Shown in pieces: positions 43,050-55,181 of a DNA stretch of 64,000 nt (its first letter is position 1; each line of letters starts with the position of its first letter). A program made the position numbers and the translations under genes. Below the pieces are notes generated by a model. It saw only the letters and a program-made list of their open reading frames with translations, was not told the DNA's origin and ran no database searches. The DNA comes from Rhizomys pruinosus (lineage: Eukaryota; Chordata; Mammalia; Rodentia; Spalacidae): NCBI GenBank assembly GCA_009823505.1, contig VZQC01013731.1, positions 195,319-259,318 of the forward strand, read 5' to 3'.

Positions 43050-43930
43050 GCTCTAAGCCATTAAATTATTCTGAGTTGTCTCAAGTTACACGGGAATCTG
43101 AGGAGACACCCTCAGCCCTTCTACATAGGCACTATGATACTAGCTGCCTGCTGAGTGAGCTGGGCTAGAGTGTAGATGCCAGGCTCCTGGAGGCCTTTGT
43201 TATACTTGACTTCCATATTCTGTGGAAAGGCAGGTGTCACACTACCTTCTAGATAAGCTTGGAGGCTAATCATGTGCCCATGTTGGTAGAACCCAACTGA
43301 GTAGTTCCATTACCTTCTGGTGCTGGAGTGCTGTACCTTTACCCAGGATGAAGATGCTGCATGGAGCCTCCACCCTGACAGGCAACTATGCTAAAAGCTT
43401 TGTTGCTGACTCTCTAAATCTTCCTGGCTATCACATTTGTATTATCACTGTGGTTACCCAATGACACAGAAAGAGATACTGAGTCCCACAGAGAAGTAGT
43501 ATGTAGTAGGCAGGGCCAAGACTCTAAAAACTGGATCTTGTGTCAATTTGAAATAAGAAACTTATGTGGTGCTTGTTGGGGGCGGGGAGGGGGATGATGA
43601 CAAAATACTGATCAAGTGGGGTATCAGAGAAAAGAAAGGAAATGGGTTTGGATGGTGGGCACCAAGCTGTGACCAAACCCGTGTCAGAGACTCAAAGGGT
43701 AGAAATAACTAGACTTTCCTCTGCCCACCTAGTTCATCCAGGGCTAGAGATCATGCAGACAGATGGTGTCTTTAGCTGGCCCACCATGGCAGAAGTAGAC
43801 AGAATGGTTGTACAAAGCTGTTATTGATTTGCTTGCCTACTGGCTGGGATATGGGTCTTTTCTTAAAAGAAGAGAACGGAAGCATGTTCTATGCTACACA
43901 CTCTTGTGCTCTATACTCATAATGACACAT
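43050..43930. other. Unassigned unique arm sequence
   Basis: Mirror of about 34186-35079. No feature recognised. Confidence 0.4.
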
Positions 43931-43931
43931 G

Positions 43932-44158
43932 TGCTGAGGATGTGGTTTGGTTGGTACAGTGCTGCTTGTCTATCAAGCAAAAAGCCCTGGGTTCTATCCC
44001 CACCTGGACTTGGTGCATGCCTGGAACTCAAGCACTTGGGAGCAAAGGCAGCAATAGCTAGTTGTAGGTTATCCTTGGCTATGTAGACCATGCTGCCTTG
44101 ATCTTAGAACTACCTACTGAGTGCTAGGATTAAAGACCTCCACCACCACACTCAGGCC
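43932..44158 (+). mobile_element. ID-B1 (B4-like) SINE plus B1 fragment
   Basis: ID-like head 'gaggatgtggtttggttggtacagtgctgc' and 'ccctgggttctatcccca', a B1-like half to about 44075, then a reversed B1 fragment to 44158. Confidence 0.6.
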
Positions 44159-44199
44159 AAGAACTCATGTTAAAATAGCAACCTCTATACACTGATGAT

Positions 44200-44431
44200 T
44201 TTTTTTATTTCTGTATGTGTATCAATGTACTGTCTGCATGCAGGTCTGTGCACCTGTGTCGTGCAATGCCGTGGAGGTCAGAAGAGGGTCTCGGATTCCC
44301 CTGGAACTGGAGTTCTCCTGGAATTGGAGTTTCAGACGGTTCTCGGCCACCATGTGGGTGCTGGGGATTGAACCCAGGTCCTCTGTAAGCGCGGTCGGTG
44401 CTCTTAACTGCTAGGCTATCTCTCCAGCCCC
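44200..44431 (-). mobile_element. B2-type SINE
   Basis: Complete, near consensus. Target duplication 'tacactgatgattttt' / 'tacattgatgattttt' on either side. Confidence 0.95.
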
Positions 44432-44514
44432 TACATTGATGATTTTTTAAAATCTATTTTCTCTGTGCTTGCTGATTTTTTTTGTCTTTTTCATTTGTTT
44501 GTTTGTTTGTTTGT

Positions 44515-44592
44515 TTGAATTGCTGTGGATCAAAACAAGGGCAACTCATGTGCTCTACAATGAAGTAACTTCCCCAGCAAGCTCATCCTTTA
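44515..44592 (-). mobile_element. ID-like tRNA SINE
   Basis: Minus strand shows 'cttcattgtagagcacatgagttgccc' and an A-rich (CAAA)n tail. Confidence 0.45.
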
Positions 44593-44610
44593 AAAAAATA
44601 TTTATGCTAG

Positions 44611-44852
44611 GGCCTGGAGAGATGGCTCAGCAGTTAAGAGCACCAACTGCTCTTGCAGAGGACCGGGGTTTGATTCCCAACACCCACATGGCAGGTAAGA
44701 ACCATCTTTAAGCCAGGCGTAGTGGCACACGCCATTAATCCTAGCACTGGGGAAGCAGAAGGCAGATCTCTGTGAATTCCAGGCCAGCCTGGTCTACAGG
44801 GTGAGTTTCAGGCCAGCTGGAGCTATATGGAAACCCCGTCACAAAAAAAAAG
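44611..44852 (+). mobile_element. Composite B2-head/B1 SINE, copy e
   Basis: Head 'ggcctggagagatggctcagcagttaagagc', junction 'aaccatctttaa|gccaggcgtagtggcacac', B1 to 'gtcacaaaaaaaaag'. Target duplication not clear. Confidence 0.85.
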
Positions 44853-44875
44853 AAAAAGAAATTATTATTGTCATG

Positions 44876-44918
44876 AGAGGGAGAGAGAGGGCTGGGGAGA
44901 GGGAGAGGGAGAGAGAGA
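44876..44918. repeat. Purine-rich (GA)n
   Basis: GAGA/GGGA tract after the composite SINE. Confidence 0.8.
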
Positions 44919-45069
44919 ATGTATGAATGTGGACCTATATGCACAAGGGCTTGCTTGTGAAGATCAGAGGATAACTTTGAGAGTAAGTTCTCTCCTTCCA
45001 CTGCATATTCCTGGGATGGGTGGCAAGTGCTTTTACCCCCTAAACTGAGATTTCCCTGGCCATTGTCCT

Positions 45070-45187
45070 TCTTTTGAAAAACAGTCTTCCTGTGTCATTG
45101 AGGCTAGTCTCCTGATCCTTGCATCTGTCTTGGATCTGTGTCCTGAGTGCTAGGGTGACAATGGTGTGTCACCATGGCTGGCCTGGC
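45070..45187 (-). mobile_element. B1 SINE, diverged
   Basis: 'cctgtgtcattgaggctagtctcctg' to 'tgtgtcaccatggctggcc'. Confidence 0.6.
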
Positions 45188-45189
45188 TT

Positions 45190-45698
45190 TCTATTGAGAA
45201 CTTACACAGCGGCCAGTCTCTCTGTGCTGAAAGGGCTGATTTGACTAACACAACTCTCCTGTGAGTCATGCATTATACCTCTTTTATAGGTCAAGAGATT
45301 TTATTTCAGAGGGTAAAATATTTGCCTAGGGTCACATATCTGTTAAGTGGCAGAACTAGAAATCAGTTCCAAACCATGATTTTTCTATTAGGATGAGAAG
45401 GTAACTCTGACTGGGCTCTAAGTAGGGATCCTCCAGTTTTCTAGATAGCTGATCAGTTACTCATATGAACTCACAGCAATGGTTATATTATGCACAGGTC
45501 CAAAATAAACTGACAAAAATCCCAAAACCCTAACCTTATCTGAGAAAATACTGGCAACCAATGAATGACTGCTGGAAAAGGCTAGTCAGTCTTATTTAAG
45601 GGTGAGTCTTTTAGTAGGTTGACCAGGCTCCAGTGGGTCCAGTGGGTCAATGGACACCAAAGGATGTTTGGTGAGCACAAACCTCAGTCTACAAGCTC

Positions 45699-45702
<4 letters not shown>
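45190..45702. other. Unassigned unique arm sequence
   Basis: Mirror of 32360-32884. Confidence 0.4.

Positions 45703-45739
<37 letters not shown>
45703..45739. repeat. (TG)n microsatellite
   Basis: About 18 TG units. Confidence 0.95.
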
Positions 45740-45741
<2 letters not shown>

Positions 45742-45867
45742 TATTAGAGTATAGAAATTTAGTGACAGAGTTAGAAAGAGGAGGTGCAGATAGGAGAGAT
45801 CTAAATAATACAAGTGTATGATATGGAAATTCACAAAAAAATAAAAACGTTGATTTCATTAGATCAA

Positions 45868-45975
45868 TCTTGGTGGCATACATCTTTAATTCTACAACTT
45901 GGATGGCAGAGCTGGTTGGATCTCTGTGAGTTCAAGGCCAGCCTGGTCTATACAGCCAGTTCAAGAAGGGCATGA
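45868..45975 (+). mobile_element. B1 SINE fragment
   Basis: 'ttggtggcatacatctttaattctacaac' to 'cctggtctatacagccag'. Confidence 0.7.
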
Positions 45976-45979
45976 CCAC

Positions 45980-46138
45980 GCTGGGCGTGGTGGCGCATTC
46001 TTTTAATCCTAGCACTTGGGAGGCAGAGGCAGGTGGATCTCTGTGAGTTCAAGGCCTGCCTGGTTTACAAAGTGAGCTCCAGGCCAGCTGGGACTAAAGG
46101 GGAGAAACCATTGTCTCAAACAGACAAAAAAAAAAAAC

Positions 46139-46168
<30 letters not shown>
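45980..46168 (+). mobile_element. B1 SINE
   Basis: Full B1 'gctgggcgtggtggcgcattc' with an A tail of about 40, directly after another B1 fragment. Confidence 0.9.
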
Positions 46169-46171
<3 letters not shown>

Positions 46172-46739
46172 GTGACCACAGGCCAGCATCATAGACAACC
46201 CTCCAAGGCCATAATCCGCATGGCTTTTTCTAGAAAAAGGGTTCAGTGAGGCAGAGAAAGTATACTAGTTCCCTGAGTTGCTGTAAAATATTGGGTAGCT
46301 TAAAACAACAGAAATGTACTCTCTAACACTTCTGAAGAGAAGAGGTCTGAAATCTAAGTGTTTGAAGGGGCTATGATCCTTCCTGTGCCTTGTCTCCTCT
46401 GGCTTCTGGTTCATTGCTGTCTCTGCCTCTAAGTTCATGTTGCTTCCTCTTCTTCGTGTATTTTATTTTATGTTTCTGTCTCATAAAACTACACATGATC
46501 ATAATTCAGTCTTACCTAAATAACACAGAATAGGCTTCTTCTCTTAGGGTCCTTGACTTAATCATAGCCTTTGCCATATAAAGTAATATTTATCAACTAG
46601 TATTAGCACACAGACAAATCATTTTAGTAGCCACCATTCAACCTTCCGCAGTCAGCTACATAATTTGCAAAGGCCAATGCAACAGATGCTTCATCCTATT
46701 TAAAAAGCCAGGAAATTATACCATTATAGATACTTAGAG
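46169..46739. other. Unassigned unique arm sequence
   Basis: Mirror of 31331-31895. No gene recognised. Confidence 0.4.
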
Positions 46740-46925
46740 GCCAGGCGTGGTGGCACATGCCTTTAGGCACATGCCTTTAATCCCAGCACTTGAGAGGCAG
46801 AGGCAGGCAGATTTCTTTGAGTTCAAGGGCAGCCTGGTCTACATAGTGAGTTCCAGGCCAGCTAGGGCTAAAGGGAGACCCTGTCTCAAAAAGACCCCCC
46901 CCAAAAAAAAGAAAGAAAAGAAAAG
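46740..46925 (+). mobile_element. B1 SINE with duplicated 12-mer
   Basis: 'gcacatgccttta' is duplicated at its 5' end (46752 and 46768), a slippage-like change also visible in the left arm. Confidence 0.9.
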
Positions 46926-47589
46926 ATACTTAGAAAGCTTTGTTTCATTTTGTTTTGTTTTGTTTTTTCTTTCACGGTCTCTCTCTTGAGTTATCATGGT
47001 TTAGGAGGCAGTGAGGCTGTTTGGTTGGTTTTCTTTGTTACTTGTTTCAAGTTTGGCATTTTAATATTTAATGTAATTCTATGAAAAGGAAACTTAAGTT
47101 AGTTGTATAAATTTTGTATGGATTTCATCATCAAAAACAAACAAAAAAAGAAACAAAAATACCACCTGGAAAAATTCCTTCCCCAGTCAGCTTTTTATCA
47201 ACTAGAACTTTGTCCTCAAGTTTGCATCATTTTGCTCATCAGCTGTGCCATTTTGAATTAACCAACCAATAAGAATGTGAGGCTGAGCTCTGACCACTCA
47301 GAGTCAGGTATGGGACCCTTGTGAATTAAGAATAAAAACCCAATGGGTGTGCTTGCTTGCTGAATTTTATCAATTTTGCATACTCCGGTAGAAAAAACTT
47401 TTTGCCTTGTTGAAGTACTTTGGATTGTGTGGCCATTTTCTTGGGACTACAGCTGCATTTTCAACATCTAGAAGAAAATATTTTTGAAGGTTTGTAAGAA
47501 AAAAATGATAAATATTTGAGGTGACACAAATGATAATTACCCATATTTGATCATTGTATATTGCATACATGTATCAAAATGTCACTATT
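46926..47589. other. Unassigned unique arm sequence
   Basis: Mirror of 30464-31142. No gene recognised. Confidence 0.4.
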
Positions 47590-47858
47590 GGGGCTGGAGA
47601 GATAGCCTAGCGGTTAAGAGCACTGACTGCTCTTACAGAGGACCCGGGTTCAATCCCCAGCACCCACGTGGCAGCTGAGAACCATCTGTAACTCCAATTC
47701 CAGGAGAACTCCAGTTCCAGGGGAATACGACACCCTCTTCTGACCTCCACGGCATTGCATGACACTGGTGCACAAACCTACATGCAGACAGTACATTCAT
47801 ACACAAAGAAAATAAATAAATAATAAATAAATAAATAAATAAAATTTTTAAAGTTAAA
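47590..47858 (+). mobile_element. B2-type SINE
   Basis: Near-consensus copy with (AAAT)n tail and target duplication AAAATGTCACTATT (about 47576-47589, 47859-47872). Confidence 0.95.
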
Positions 47859-47867
47859 AAATGTCAC

Positions 47868-47982
47868 TATTCGGTTAGCGAGATGGTTTAGCAGGTAAGT
47901 TGGTTACAGCCACACCTCATAACCTGAGTTCAGTTCTCAGAACCCACAGAGTAGAAGAGAATCAACTCCCAACATCTCCTCA
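47868..47982 (+). mobile_element. B3-like tRNA SINE
   Basis: 'gttagcgagatggtttagcaggtaag' and 'cctgagttcagttctcagaaccca' look like an older tRNA-derived SINE head. Confidence 0.5.
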
Positions 47983-48125
47983 GCTGGACTTGGTCCTTTA
48001 TGCCTTTAATCTTGGAACTTAGGAGGCAGAGATAAGTGGAATTCTGTGAGATCAAGGCCAGCCTGGGCTATATGGAAAGCACTAGGCCAGCTGGGGCTAC
48101 ACAGGAGAACCTGTCTTAAAAAAAT
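47983..48125 (+). mobile_element. B1 SINE
   Basis: 'atgcctttaatcttggaacttagg' to 'gagaacctgtcttaaaaaaa'. Confidence 0.85.
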
Positions 48126-48136
48126 ACAAACAAACC

Positions 48137-48268
48137 CAGGCTCGATGGTATACATCTTTAACTTGGGAGGCAGAGGCAGGTGTAGCTCTGTGAGTTCAAG
48201 GTCTACATAGTGAGTTCCAACCAAGCTTGGGCTACAAGGACACCCTGTCTCAAAAAGACCAAAAAAGA
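48137..48268 (+). mobile_element. B1 SINE
   Basis: 'caggctcgatggtatacatc' to 'caccctgtctcaaaaagacc'. Confidence 0.85.
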
Positions 48269-48291
48269 AGAAAAAAGACACAAAACAATAA

Positions 48292-48294
48292 TAT

Positions 48295-48333
<39 letters not shown>

Positions 48334-48339
48334 CACACA
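48292..48339. repeat. (CA)n microsatellite
   Basis: About 22 CA units. Confidence 0.95.
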
Positions 48340-48561
48340 AAAGAAAGCAATGAAGACATGTGGCATATGTAAGAAGTACACTGGGAATTTGGGTAGCTGC
48401 AGCTATTCTAGAACCAGTCTGCTGCTAGTACTAGGGAGGATAGTCATTTTACCTTTAGCGAAGTTCGGTTTTACTTAAATCAGATGTTTGCCATTCTCAT
48501 TTATTAAAATTATTTTTATATAAAATGAGATAAAATGACAATCATTAAAAGTGTAATGTTG

Positions 48562-48725
48562 CTTTTTTTTTTTTTTTTTTTTTGTATTTTTGAGACAGGG
48601 TCTCCCTGTAGCCACAGCTGTCCCGGAACTTACTATGTAGACCAGGCTGGCCTTGAACTTACTGAGATCCACCTCTGCCTCCCAAGTGCTGGGATTAGAG
48701 GCATGTACCACCATGCTCTGGGGTT
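48562..48725 (-). mobile_element. B1 SINE
   Basis: T tract, then full minus-strand B1. Confidence 0.9.
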
Positions 48726-48744
48726 GTGTGTGTTGTTTTTGTCT

Positions 48745-48993
48745 TTTTTTTTAATTTTTTTAAATTTATTTCTGTATGTGTATGAATGTACTGTCTGCAT
48801 GCAAGTTTTGTGTACCCATGTCGTGCAATGCATGTGGAGGTCAGAAGAGGGTCTCGGATTTCCCTGGAACTGGAGTTCTCCTGGAATTGGAGTTTCAGAC
48901 GGTTCTCAGCTGCCATGTGGGTGCTGGGGATCGAACCCGGGTCCTCTGTAAGAGCAGTCGGTGCTCTTAACCGCTAGGCCATCTCTCCAGCCC
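48745..48993 (-). mobile_element. B2-type SINE
   Basis: Full minus-strand copy, near consensus. Confidence 0.95.
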
Positions 48994-49162
48994 TGTTTTT
49001 GTCTTTTAAATAACCTCTATTTTAACCGTACATGTCATTTAGACCTTTGTATCAGGCGTCCTCATAGGGAAGGCCAACTTTTTTTCCACTTTTCCCTTAC
49101 AATATTATTTTAGACTTTACAATATTATTTTAAATGGACTTAAATCCACATATACAAACTTT

Positions 49163-49387
49163 TTTCTAAACAAATATTTTATTTATTTTATGCCTATGAA
49201 TGTATTGCTTGCATGTGGGTAGGTATCCGTGTCCTGCAAAGCCCTCGGAGTCATAAGAGGGTGTCGGATCCTCCTGGAACTGGAGATAACAGACAGTTGT
49301 TAGCTGCCATGTGGGTGCTGGGAATCAAACACAGGTCATCTGCAAAAGAAACCAGTGCTCTGAACCACTGAGCCGTCTCTTCAGTCC
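49163..49387 (-). mobile_element. B2-type SINE
   Basis: Full minus-strand copy ending 'gagccgtctcttcagtcccc'. Confidence 0.9.
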
Positions 49388-49768
49388 CCAGATATACAAA
49401 CTTTAGATATTTATTATCTACCATTCATCTAATAATTAACTTACATATTAGAATATCACCATATCAGATCATATATGTAGAATAAATATGATAAAGATAT
49501 GATACTTAATTAGGTATTTCTAGTTCTAAGAACATTTGAATATATCATTCCTTTGAAGACTTTGACAAACTTAATCTACATAAATTTGGAATTTTGTGTA
49601 AATGGAAAGTGGCTTCTGAGCACTCTATTTTCAGAAACAGAAGGCAAGTTTCAGTGTCTCCTAAGTAGAAGTGTTTCTCGGTCTATGGAAGTGTCATCAC
49701 TGAAATTACCAAATCTCCCCATCTTCTATTTTATCTCAGCATGGTCAGTCTACTAAGAGCTTCGTTTG
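49388..49768. other. Unassigned unique arm sequence
   Basis: Nearly identical to 28250-28630 reversed. No gene recognised. Confidence 0.4.
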
Positions 49769-49919
49769 CGCCAGGCATGGTAGCACGTGCATTTAATCCT
49801 AGCACTCGGGAGGTGGAGGCAGAGGCAGGTGGATCTTTGTGAGTTCAAAGCCAGCCTGGTCTACAGAGTGAGTTCCAGGGCTGCAGGGAGATTCTGTCTC
49901 GAAAAGAGAAAAAAAAAAA
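49769..49919 (+). mobile_element. B1 SINE
   Basis: 'gccaggcatggtagcacgtgc' to 'gattctgtctcgaaaagag'. Confidence 0.9.
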
Positions 49920-50194
49920 GTTTCATTTGCCTAGAGTGTTGTCTCAATTACAGGAAAACAAACACTCCAGGCATTTTTTTTAACTCAAATGGCTTAGAAA
50001 ACCAGTGAAAAAGCAAGATATGGTTTTCTATTGACAAACTAAAGACATCAACACAAAATTGAAATAAACAATGTTGCCTACACACAGCTGGAATGAAGCT
50101 GCTCCAATGGGAGCAAGCCAGCTTTCTTAGGAACTAGCATCCCTAAAACTGAAGAGTCTACTGTCTCTGATCAACTGGGCCCAAAAGAAATGGA

Positions 50195-50345
50195 CTGGCC
50201 AGGTGTGGTGGCACACGCCTTTAATCCTGGCACTTGGGAGGCAGAGGCAGGCGTATCTTTGTGAGTTCAAGGCCAGCCTGGTCTACATAGTGAGTTCCAG
50301 GACAGCTGGAGCTACAGCAAGACCCTGTCTCCAAAAAAAACGACC

Positions 50346-50379
<34 letters not shown>

Positions 50380-50432
50380 AAAGAAAAAAGAAAAAAAAAA
50401 AAAAAAAAAAAAAAAAGAAAGAAAGAAATGGC
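50195..50432 (+). mobile_element. B1 SINE with long A-rich tail
   Basis: B1 to about 50348, then an A-rich tail of about 90 bp. Confidence 0.9.
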
Positions 50433-51186
50433 CTGGGAGGGAAGGAGAGAAAAAATAACAGGAGAGGGGATTGCAAATGGGGGAGTTGTTGGCCATATTA
50501 ACAAGGCTTACCTTGCCAAACTCATGATCCAAAAATGTGGATCTTGGGGTCTGTCTATGTACTAGGATATGTGACCTTGGGGTCTGTCTATGTACTAGGA
50601 TAATAGAAGGGAAGAGGTAAAGAGATAGCACCCACAGTCTTTGTTGACACAAAGAAGTAGGAAAACCCCCTCCAAGTTAAACAGCTTATAACCTCTCAGA
50701 GTCCAAGAATCATTACAAAATCCAAGAACCCAGTTCCCACAGTCCTCCACTTCTACCTCCTAGTACCACAGGCCCAAAGCAAATGGCTGGGCACAGGCAA
50801 GAAAACTTTGTTACATGTGGTACCTATCTTTACATAGGTAGATGTGACCAGTGACTATCTCATGATCCAGGAAACAGACACTGCAGGAAGAAGAAAAAAA
50901 TTGTGTTACCAGTGATTCATATTTTTGATAAACATGGGCTTTGGATCATTGCTAGGTACATTCATTTGGCTATCACAGGAAATATGACTAAGGGGAGAGA
51001 AAGAATTTTAGAAACTTACTGATATTCAGGGTTACTATTATTCATAAAACAAATACCAAATCAGATAAATTAAAATTCATTAATCACTTTGAATATATAA
51101 ATAACAGAGATATTGCCAAACTCTTCCTAAAACATAAATTATGTGGCTATTACTAATTCAGATTAACAAAAGCAACACCATTCTGA
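50433..51186. other. Unassigned unique arm sequence
   Basis: Includes a short direct repeat 'ggggtctgtctatgtactaggata' (about 50547 and 50580). No gene recognised. Confidence 0.4.
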
Positions 51187-51335
51187 TGTAAACTGGGCAT
51201 GGTGGCACATACCTTTGATCCCAGCACTTTGGAGCCAGAAGCAAGTAGATCTCTGTGAGATGGAGTCCAGCCTGGTCTACGTGGCAAGTTCTAGGCCATT
51301 TGAAGCTACAAGGAGACCCTGTCTCTAAAAGACAA
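51187..51335 (+). mobile_element. B1 SINE
   Basis: 'aactgggcatggtggcacatacc' to 'gaccctgtctctaaaagac'. Confidence 0.85.
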
Positions 51336-51339
51336 AAAA

Positions 51340-52277
51340 AGACCATAAAGCAACACCCCCCCCCGCAGTAAACTTGCTATATATTTCCCCTATAAAAGGA
51401 ATACTTGGTTATGAATTCCCTCAGAAAAGAAATGATTGAGTAATGTAGAAAAATTCCCATATTAATTCCCATATTAGAACATTAATGAAGAAGATGTCTG
51501 TAACCTTGGAATAAGCTGAGCATACCTGTCAACCCAGTGATGGGCCAGGAATTGAGCTCTGGATTCACAGGCTGCAGCATGTTCTGTGTGCAGACTCATT
51601 CCTTCAAGAAAGAAGACTTAGTTATTCTTTCTTCACTCAAAATCTTCCTAGAAAGGTGATATTTATGTCTCTCTGAAGATGCCTTGTCATAGTCCTTGCA
51701 GTTAACTGAGTGTGAAACTCCATAAATGGGGAATTCAGCAAGTGCCCATCTATTTTATGCTGATGAAGATAAATCAACTCCAACCCACAACTTAATTACT
51801 GTATCCAAGTTTGTATTTCAGAAATTATGTATGTGTTTATCCTCTTCCAAATTCAGGGCAGTACAAAACTGGCTAGAATCCAGGCCACACATAAAGGGCT
51901 TTCTTTTCCATACTGTCTCCACATAAGTGCTCACTCTTCAAAACCTCGAACCGGCTGGAGGATATTAACATAAGTGGGGTCCTAGTTCCTAGAATGTGCC
52001 TTTCTGAGGGCAACATACAACCTTGCTGTATGTAGTATATAGAAGCCTCAAATCCTAGAGGATCCTTTCTCTATATCCTGTCTCTTTTACAGTTGTCTGA
52101 AATATATAACTCTTCCTGAGTAAGTCCTGACATGTCATTGAACCATTATGTAAATTTCTTTATAAGCTAAAAGTTTAGATCATGAGTGGTAATTTTATTA
52201 GGCATAATACCCCTGTCCAGCTTCACCTTAGCCTAGAAAACAAAATCCCTTTTTACTTTTTGAGAAATAGAAGGCTA
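51340..52277. other. Unassigned unique arm sequence, 0.9 kb
   Basis: Mirror of about 25756-26680. A 66-codon frame (51726-51926; left 26106-26306) is identical in both arms, as expected from the duplication alone. Confidence 0.4.
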
Positions 52278-52370
52278 AATAGTATGGTATGATGGTATGA
52301 TGGTATGATTGGTATGGTATGTTATGGTATTCTATACTATAGTATGATATAGTATCAGATACTATAATAT
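52278..52370. repeat. TATGG/TATGATGG short tandem repeat
   Basis: Runs of 'atggt' and 'tatgatgg' units, followed by an AT-rich 'actatagtatgatatagtatc' palindromic stretch. Confidence 0.85.
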
Positions 52371-52397
52371 AATATAGTATCAGAATTATATTTTTTG

Positions 52398-52541
52398 GCC
52401 TTTTTGAGACAGGGTCTCCCCGTAGCTTCAGCTGGCCTGGAACTCACTATGTAGACCAATCTGTCCTCCATATCACAGAGATCTGCCCACCTCTGCCTCC
52501 CAAAGAACTGGGATTAAAGGCATGCTCTACCATGCCCAGCA
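52398..52541 (-). mobile_element. B1 SINE
   Basis: 'cctttttgagacagggtctccccg' to 'taccatgcccagc'. Confidence 0.9.
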
Positions 52542-52648
52542 TTCAGAGCTGTATTATTTAGCAGATCTGTTCAGCTAATACTTCACCATTAGCATGCTGG
52601 TAATTCTCACAATTCTCAAATGTTAAATATAAGAACAAAATTACCTTT

Positions 52649-52649
<1 letters not shown>

Positions 52650-52686
<37 letters not shown>

Positions 52687-52699
52687 GCTGCTGCTGTTA
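52650..52699. repeat. (GTT)n microsatellite
   Basis: About 14 GTT units then GCT variants. Confidence 0.95.
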
Positions 52700-52803
52700 T
52701 TCTTTTTGAGATAGGGTCTCTTCGTAGACCAGTCTGCTCACAGAGATCTGCCTACCTCTGCCTCCCGAGTGCTAGGATTAAAGGTGTGTATCACCACACC
52801 CAG
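52700..52803 (-). mobile_element. B1 SINE, shortened
   Basis: 'gagatagggtctcttcgtagaccagtctgctcac' lacks part of the B1 right side. Confidence 0.85.
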
Positions 52804-52857
52804 TCAAAATTACCTTTTTGTCATGTTTCCAAAATCCTATAAAGAAAAGAAGATCTC

Positions 52858-53008
52858 GTGCCAGGTGTGGTGGCATACGCCTTTAATCCCAACACTCGGG
52901 AGGCAGAGGCAGGTGGATCTCTGAGCTTAAGGCCAGTCTGGACTACAGCGAGCTCCAGGCCAGCTGGGATTAAAGGGAGACCCTGTCTCAAAAAGACCCC
53001 ACCCAAAA
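52858..53008 (+). mobile_element. B1 SINE
   Basis: 'gtgccaggtgtggtggcatacg' to 'gagaccctgtctcaaaaagacc'. Confidence 0.95.
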
Positions 53009-53029
53009 AAAGGAAAGAAAGAAAAAGGA

Positions 53030-53819
53030 AAAGATCTCTTAGTACTAATCACAAAATTCAAAATGGAGATTTAATCTCTTTTAGTCCTTTTCTAGTGATG
53101 GGTCCTTACTATCCTATCAAGGCTAGTCTTCAGTCTTGCATTGATGTGATCCTCCTGGCTCAACTTCCCAAAAACTTTCTACATGGTATAGGCTTGTACA
53201 ACAGCCCAGGTAAAATATAGTTTCTTATTACTGATGTTGGCGGGGAAATGCATGGCACAGAATATCTACATTTCTAAAATTTTCAAGTAAAAATCCAGCA
53301 CTTTCAAAGAAACTATTGTGTTATAGTTTTCAGTAATCAATTTCTACAACAAAAACCTAAAGTTCTTGCTTTGATTATTTTTTTTTCTTAATAGAAGAAT
53401 CTTCCCCCTTCTGATTAAGGAGAAACTCACTTGACCACTGTAGGGATTTGAGTAAGAAATGTTCTCCATAGGCTCAGGTGTTTGAATATTTTCCCCGAGT
53501 TGGCGATGGTGTCGAGGGATGTTATGGAACCCTATGAGTACACCATTACTGGAGTAGGCATATCATTGCAGGCAGGCTTTAAGGGTTTATAGCTTCACTT
53601 TCACTCCCAGTTTACTCTCTCTGTTTCTTGGGTAGGGATAGAAATGTAACCAATCAGCTCCCTGCTCTTGCCACTATGCCTGAGTGCCACTATCTCCTGA
53701 GTGGCATGTGCCCTTTTTATTCTTATTTCCCATTTATAGATGTATTGTGTTACACCAGAATTGAAAATCCTGCCTCTAAAAGTATTTTCCTGAAATACCC
53801 ACATTAGTAGAAAACAAAA
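53030..53819. other. Unassigned unique arm sequence, 0.8 kb
   Basis: Mirror of about 24216-25021. No gene recognised. Confidence 0.4.
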
Positions 53820-53921
53820 AAGGAAGGGTCTCACTATATATTCCTGGCTGGCCTGAAACTCCCTATGTGAACCAGGCTAGCCAAGAACTAGAAATAAAGG
53901 TGTGCCTTACCATTCCCAGCT
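53820..53921 (-). mobile_element. B1 SINE, internally deleted
   Basis: Central part missing: 'gtgaaccaggctagcc' passes to 'aagaactagaaataaaggtgtgcc'. Confidence 0.75.
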
Positions 53922-53940
53922 TGCAATACTCACAATACTT

Positions 53941-54183
53941 TTTTTTTAATTTTTATTTATTTTCGTATGTGTATGAGTGTACTGTCTGCATGTAGGTTTG
54001 TGCACCCATGCCATGCAATGCCGCGGAGGTCAGAAGAGGGTCTCGGATTCCCCTGGAACTGGAGTTCTCCTGGAATTGGAGTTACAGATGGTTCTTAGCC
54101 GCCATGTGGGTGCTGGGGATCGAACCCAGGTCCTCTTCAAGAGCAGTCAGTGCTCTTAACCACTAGGCTATCTCTCCAGCCCC
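53941..54183 (-). mobile_element. B2-type SINE
   Basis: Full minus-strand copy, near consensus. Confidence 0.95.
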
Positions 54184-54544
54184 AATACTCACAATACTTT
54201 TATCAATGTAATGTTTTATATTTTAATAATTAATTGTATTGTCTACTATACTGGAAAATCATTGATATGAACTCCTTTACATACAGACTGACTCCACTCT
54301 CAGAAGGTAATTGAACATGCTACTTCACAGGATAGCACCTTTTCCATTACTTCTACCTTCAGGTCTACACATTGCTTGCTCCCCAAAACCTCACCTCCTG
54401 AGCTGCCAGCCTCTTTGTGTTCAGGACCACACTCTCCATTCTTACCTGACATTCACTCTGTCCTTAGGGAGCTTTAGATATTCCTAAAAACCACCTTCTA
54501 GTATTAATTGTCTCTTCCTCCTTCTCTCATTTCCTTGCAATTAA
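54184..54544. other. Unassigned unique arm sequence
   Basis: No feature recognised. Confidence 0.4.
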
Positions 54545-54767
54545 AAAGTCTTTATTCATTTTTATTTTATGTGTATGAGTGTATTTCCTGCATGTGTGTA
54601 AATGCATCCATGTAGTACAATGCTTGTGGAGGTCAGAAGAAGACTTTGGATCCCCTGGAACTGGAGCTATGGACAGTTGTTAGCCACCATATGAGTGCTA
54701 AGATTCAAACATGGGTTCTCTGCAAGAACAGATACTGCTCTTAACTGCTGAGCCATCTCTCCAGCCC
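54545..54767 (-). mobile_element. B2-type SINE
   Basis: Full minus-strand copy. Flanks 'ccttgcaattaaaaagtc' and 'ccttgcaattcttaaac' suggest target duplication CCTTGCAATT. Confidence 0.9.
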
Positions 54768-54906
54768 CATCCTTGCAATTCTTAAACATGGGTAATTTAC
54801 TGTCATTGTGAAACAAGACTGAAATTCATAGCTTCACTTATTTTTTGTTGTTCTTTTTGCCCTTACAGAGCATGTTTCTGGACTACATGAGTACTAACTG
54901 TTCTAC

Positions 54907-55090
54907 AGACTTTGGGCTAGAAAGATGGCTCAGTGGTTATAATCACTGGCTAATCTTGCAGAGGACCTGAGTTTTGTTTCTAACATCCACATGTCAGGCT
55001 ACAACTGTCTGTAACTCAATATGATGTCATCTTCTGGCCTCCGCAGGCACTACACATACATGGTACACTTATGTTATAGGGAAAAAAAAA
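54907..55090 (+). mobile_element. B2-type SINE, diverged
   Basis: 'gggctagaaagatggctcagtgg' to 'gttatagggaaaaaaaaa'. Confidence 0.8.
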
Positions 55091-55181
55091 CACTAATAAA
55101 ATAAAATAAAATAAAAACAACCTCCTGCCTCACCCAACAGAGGGCCAGGAACACAAAAGATCACAAATGACCAAACCATAG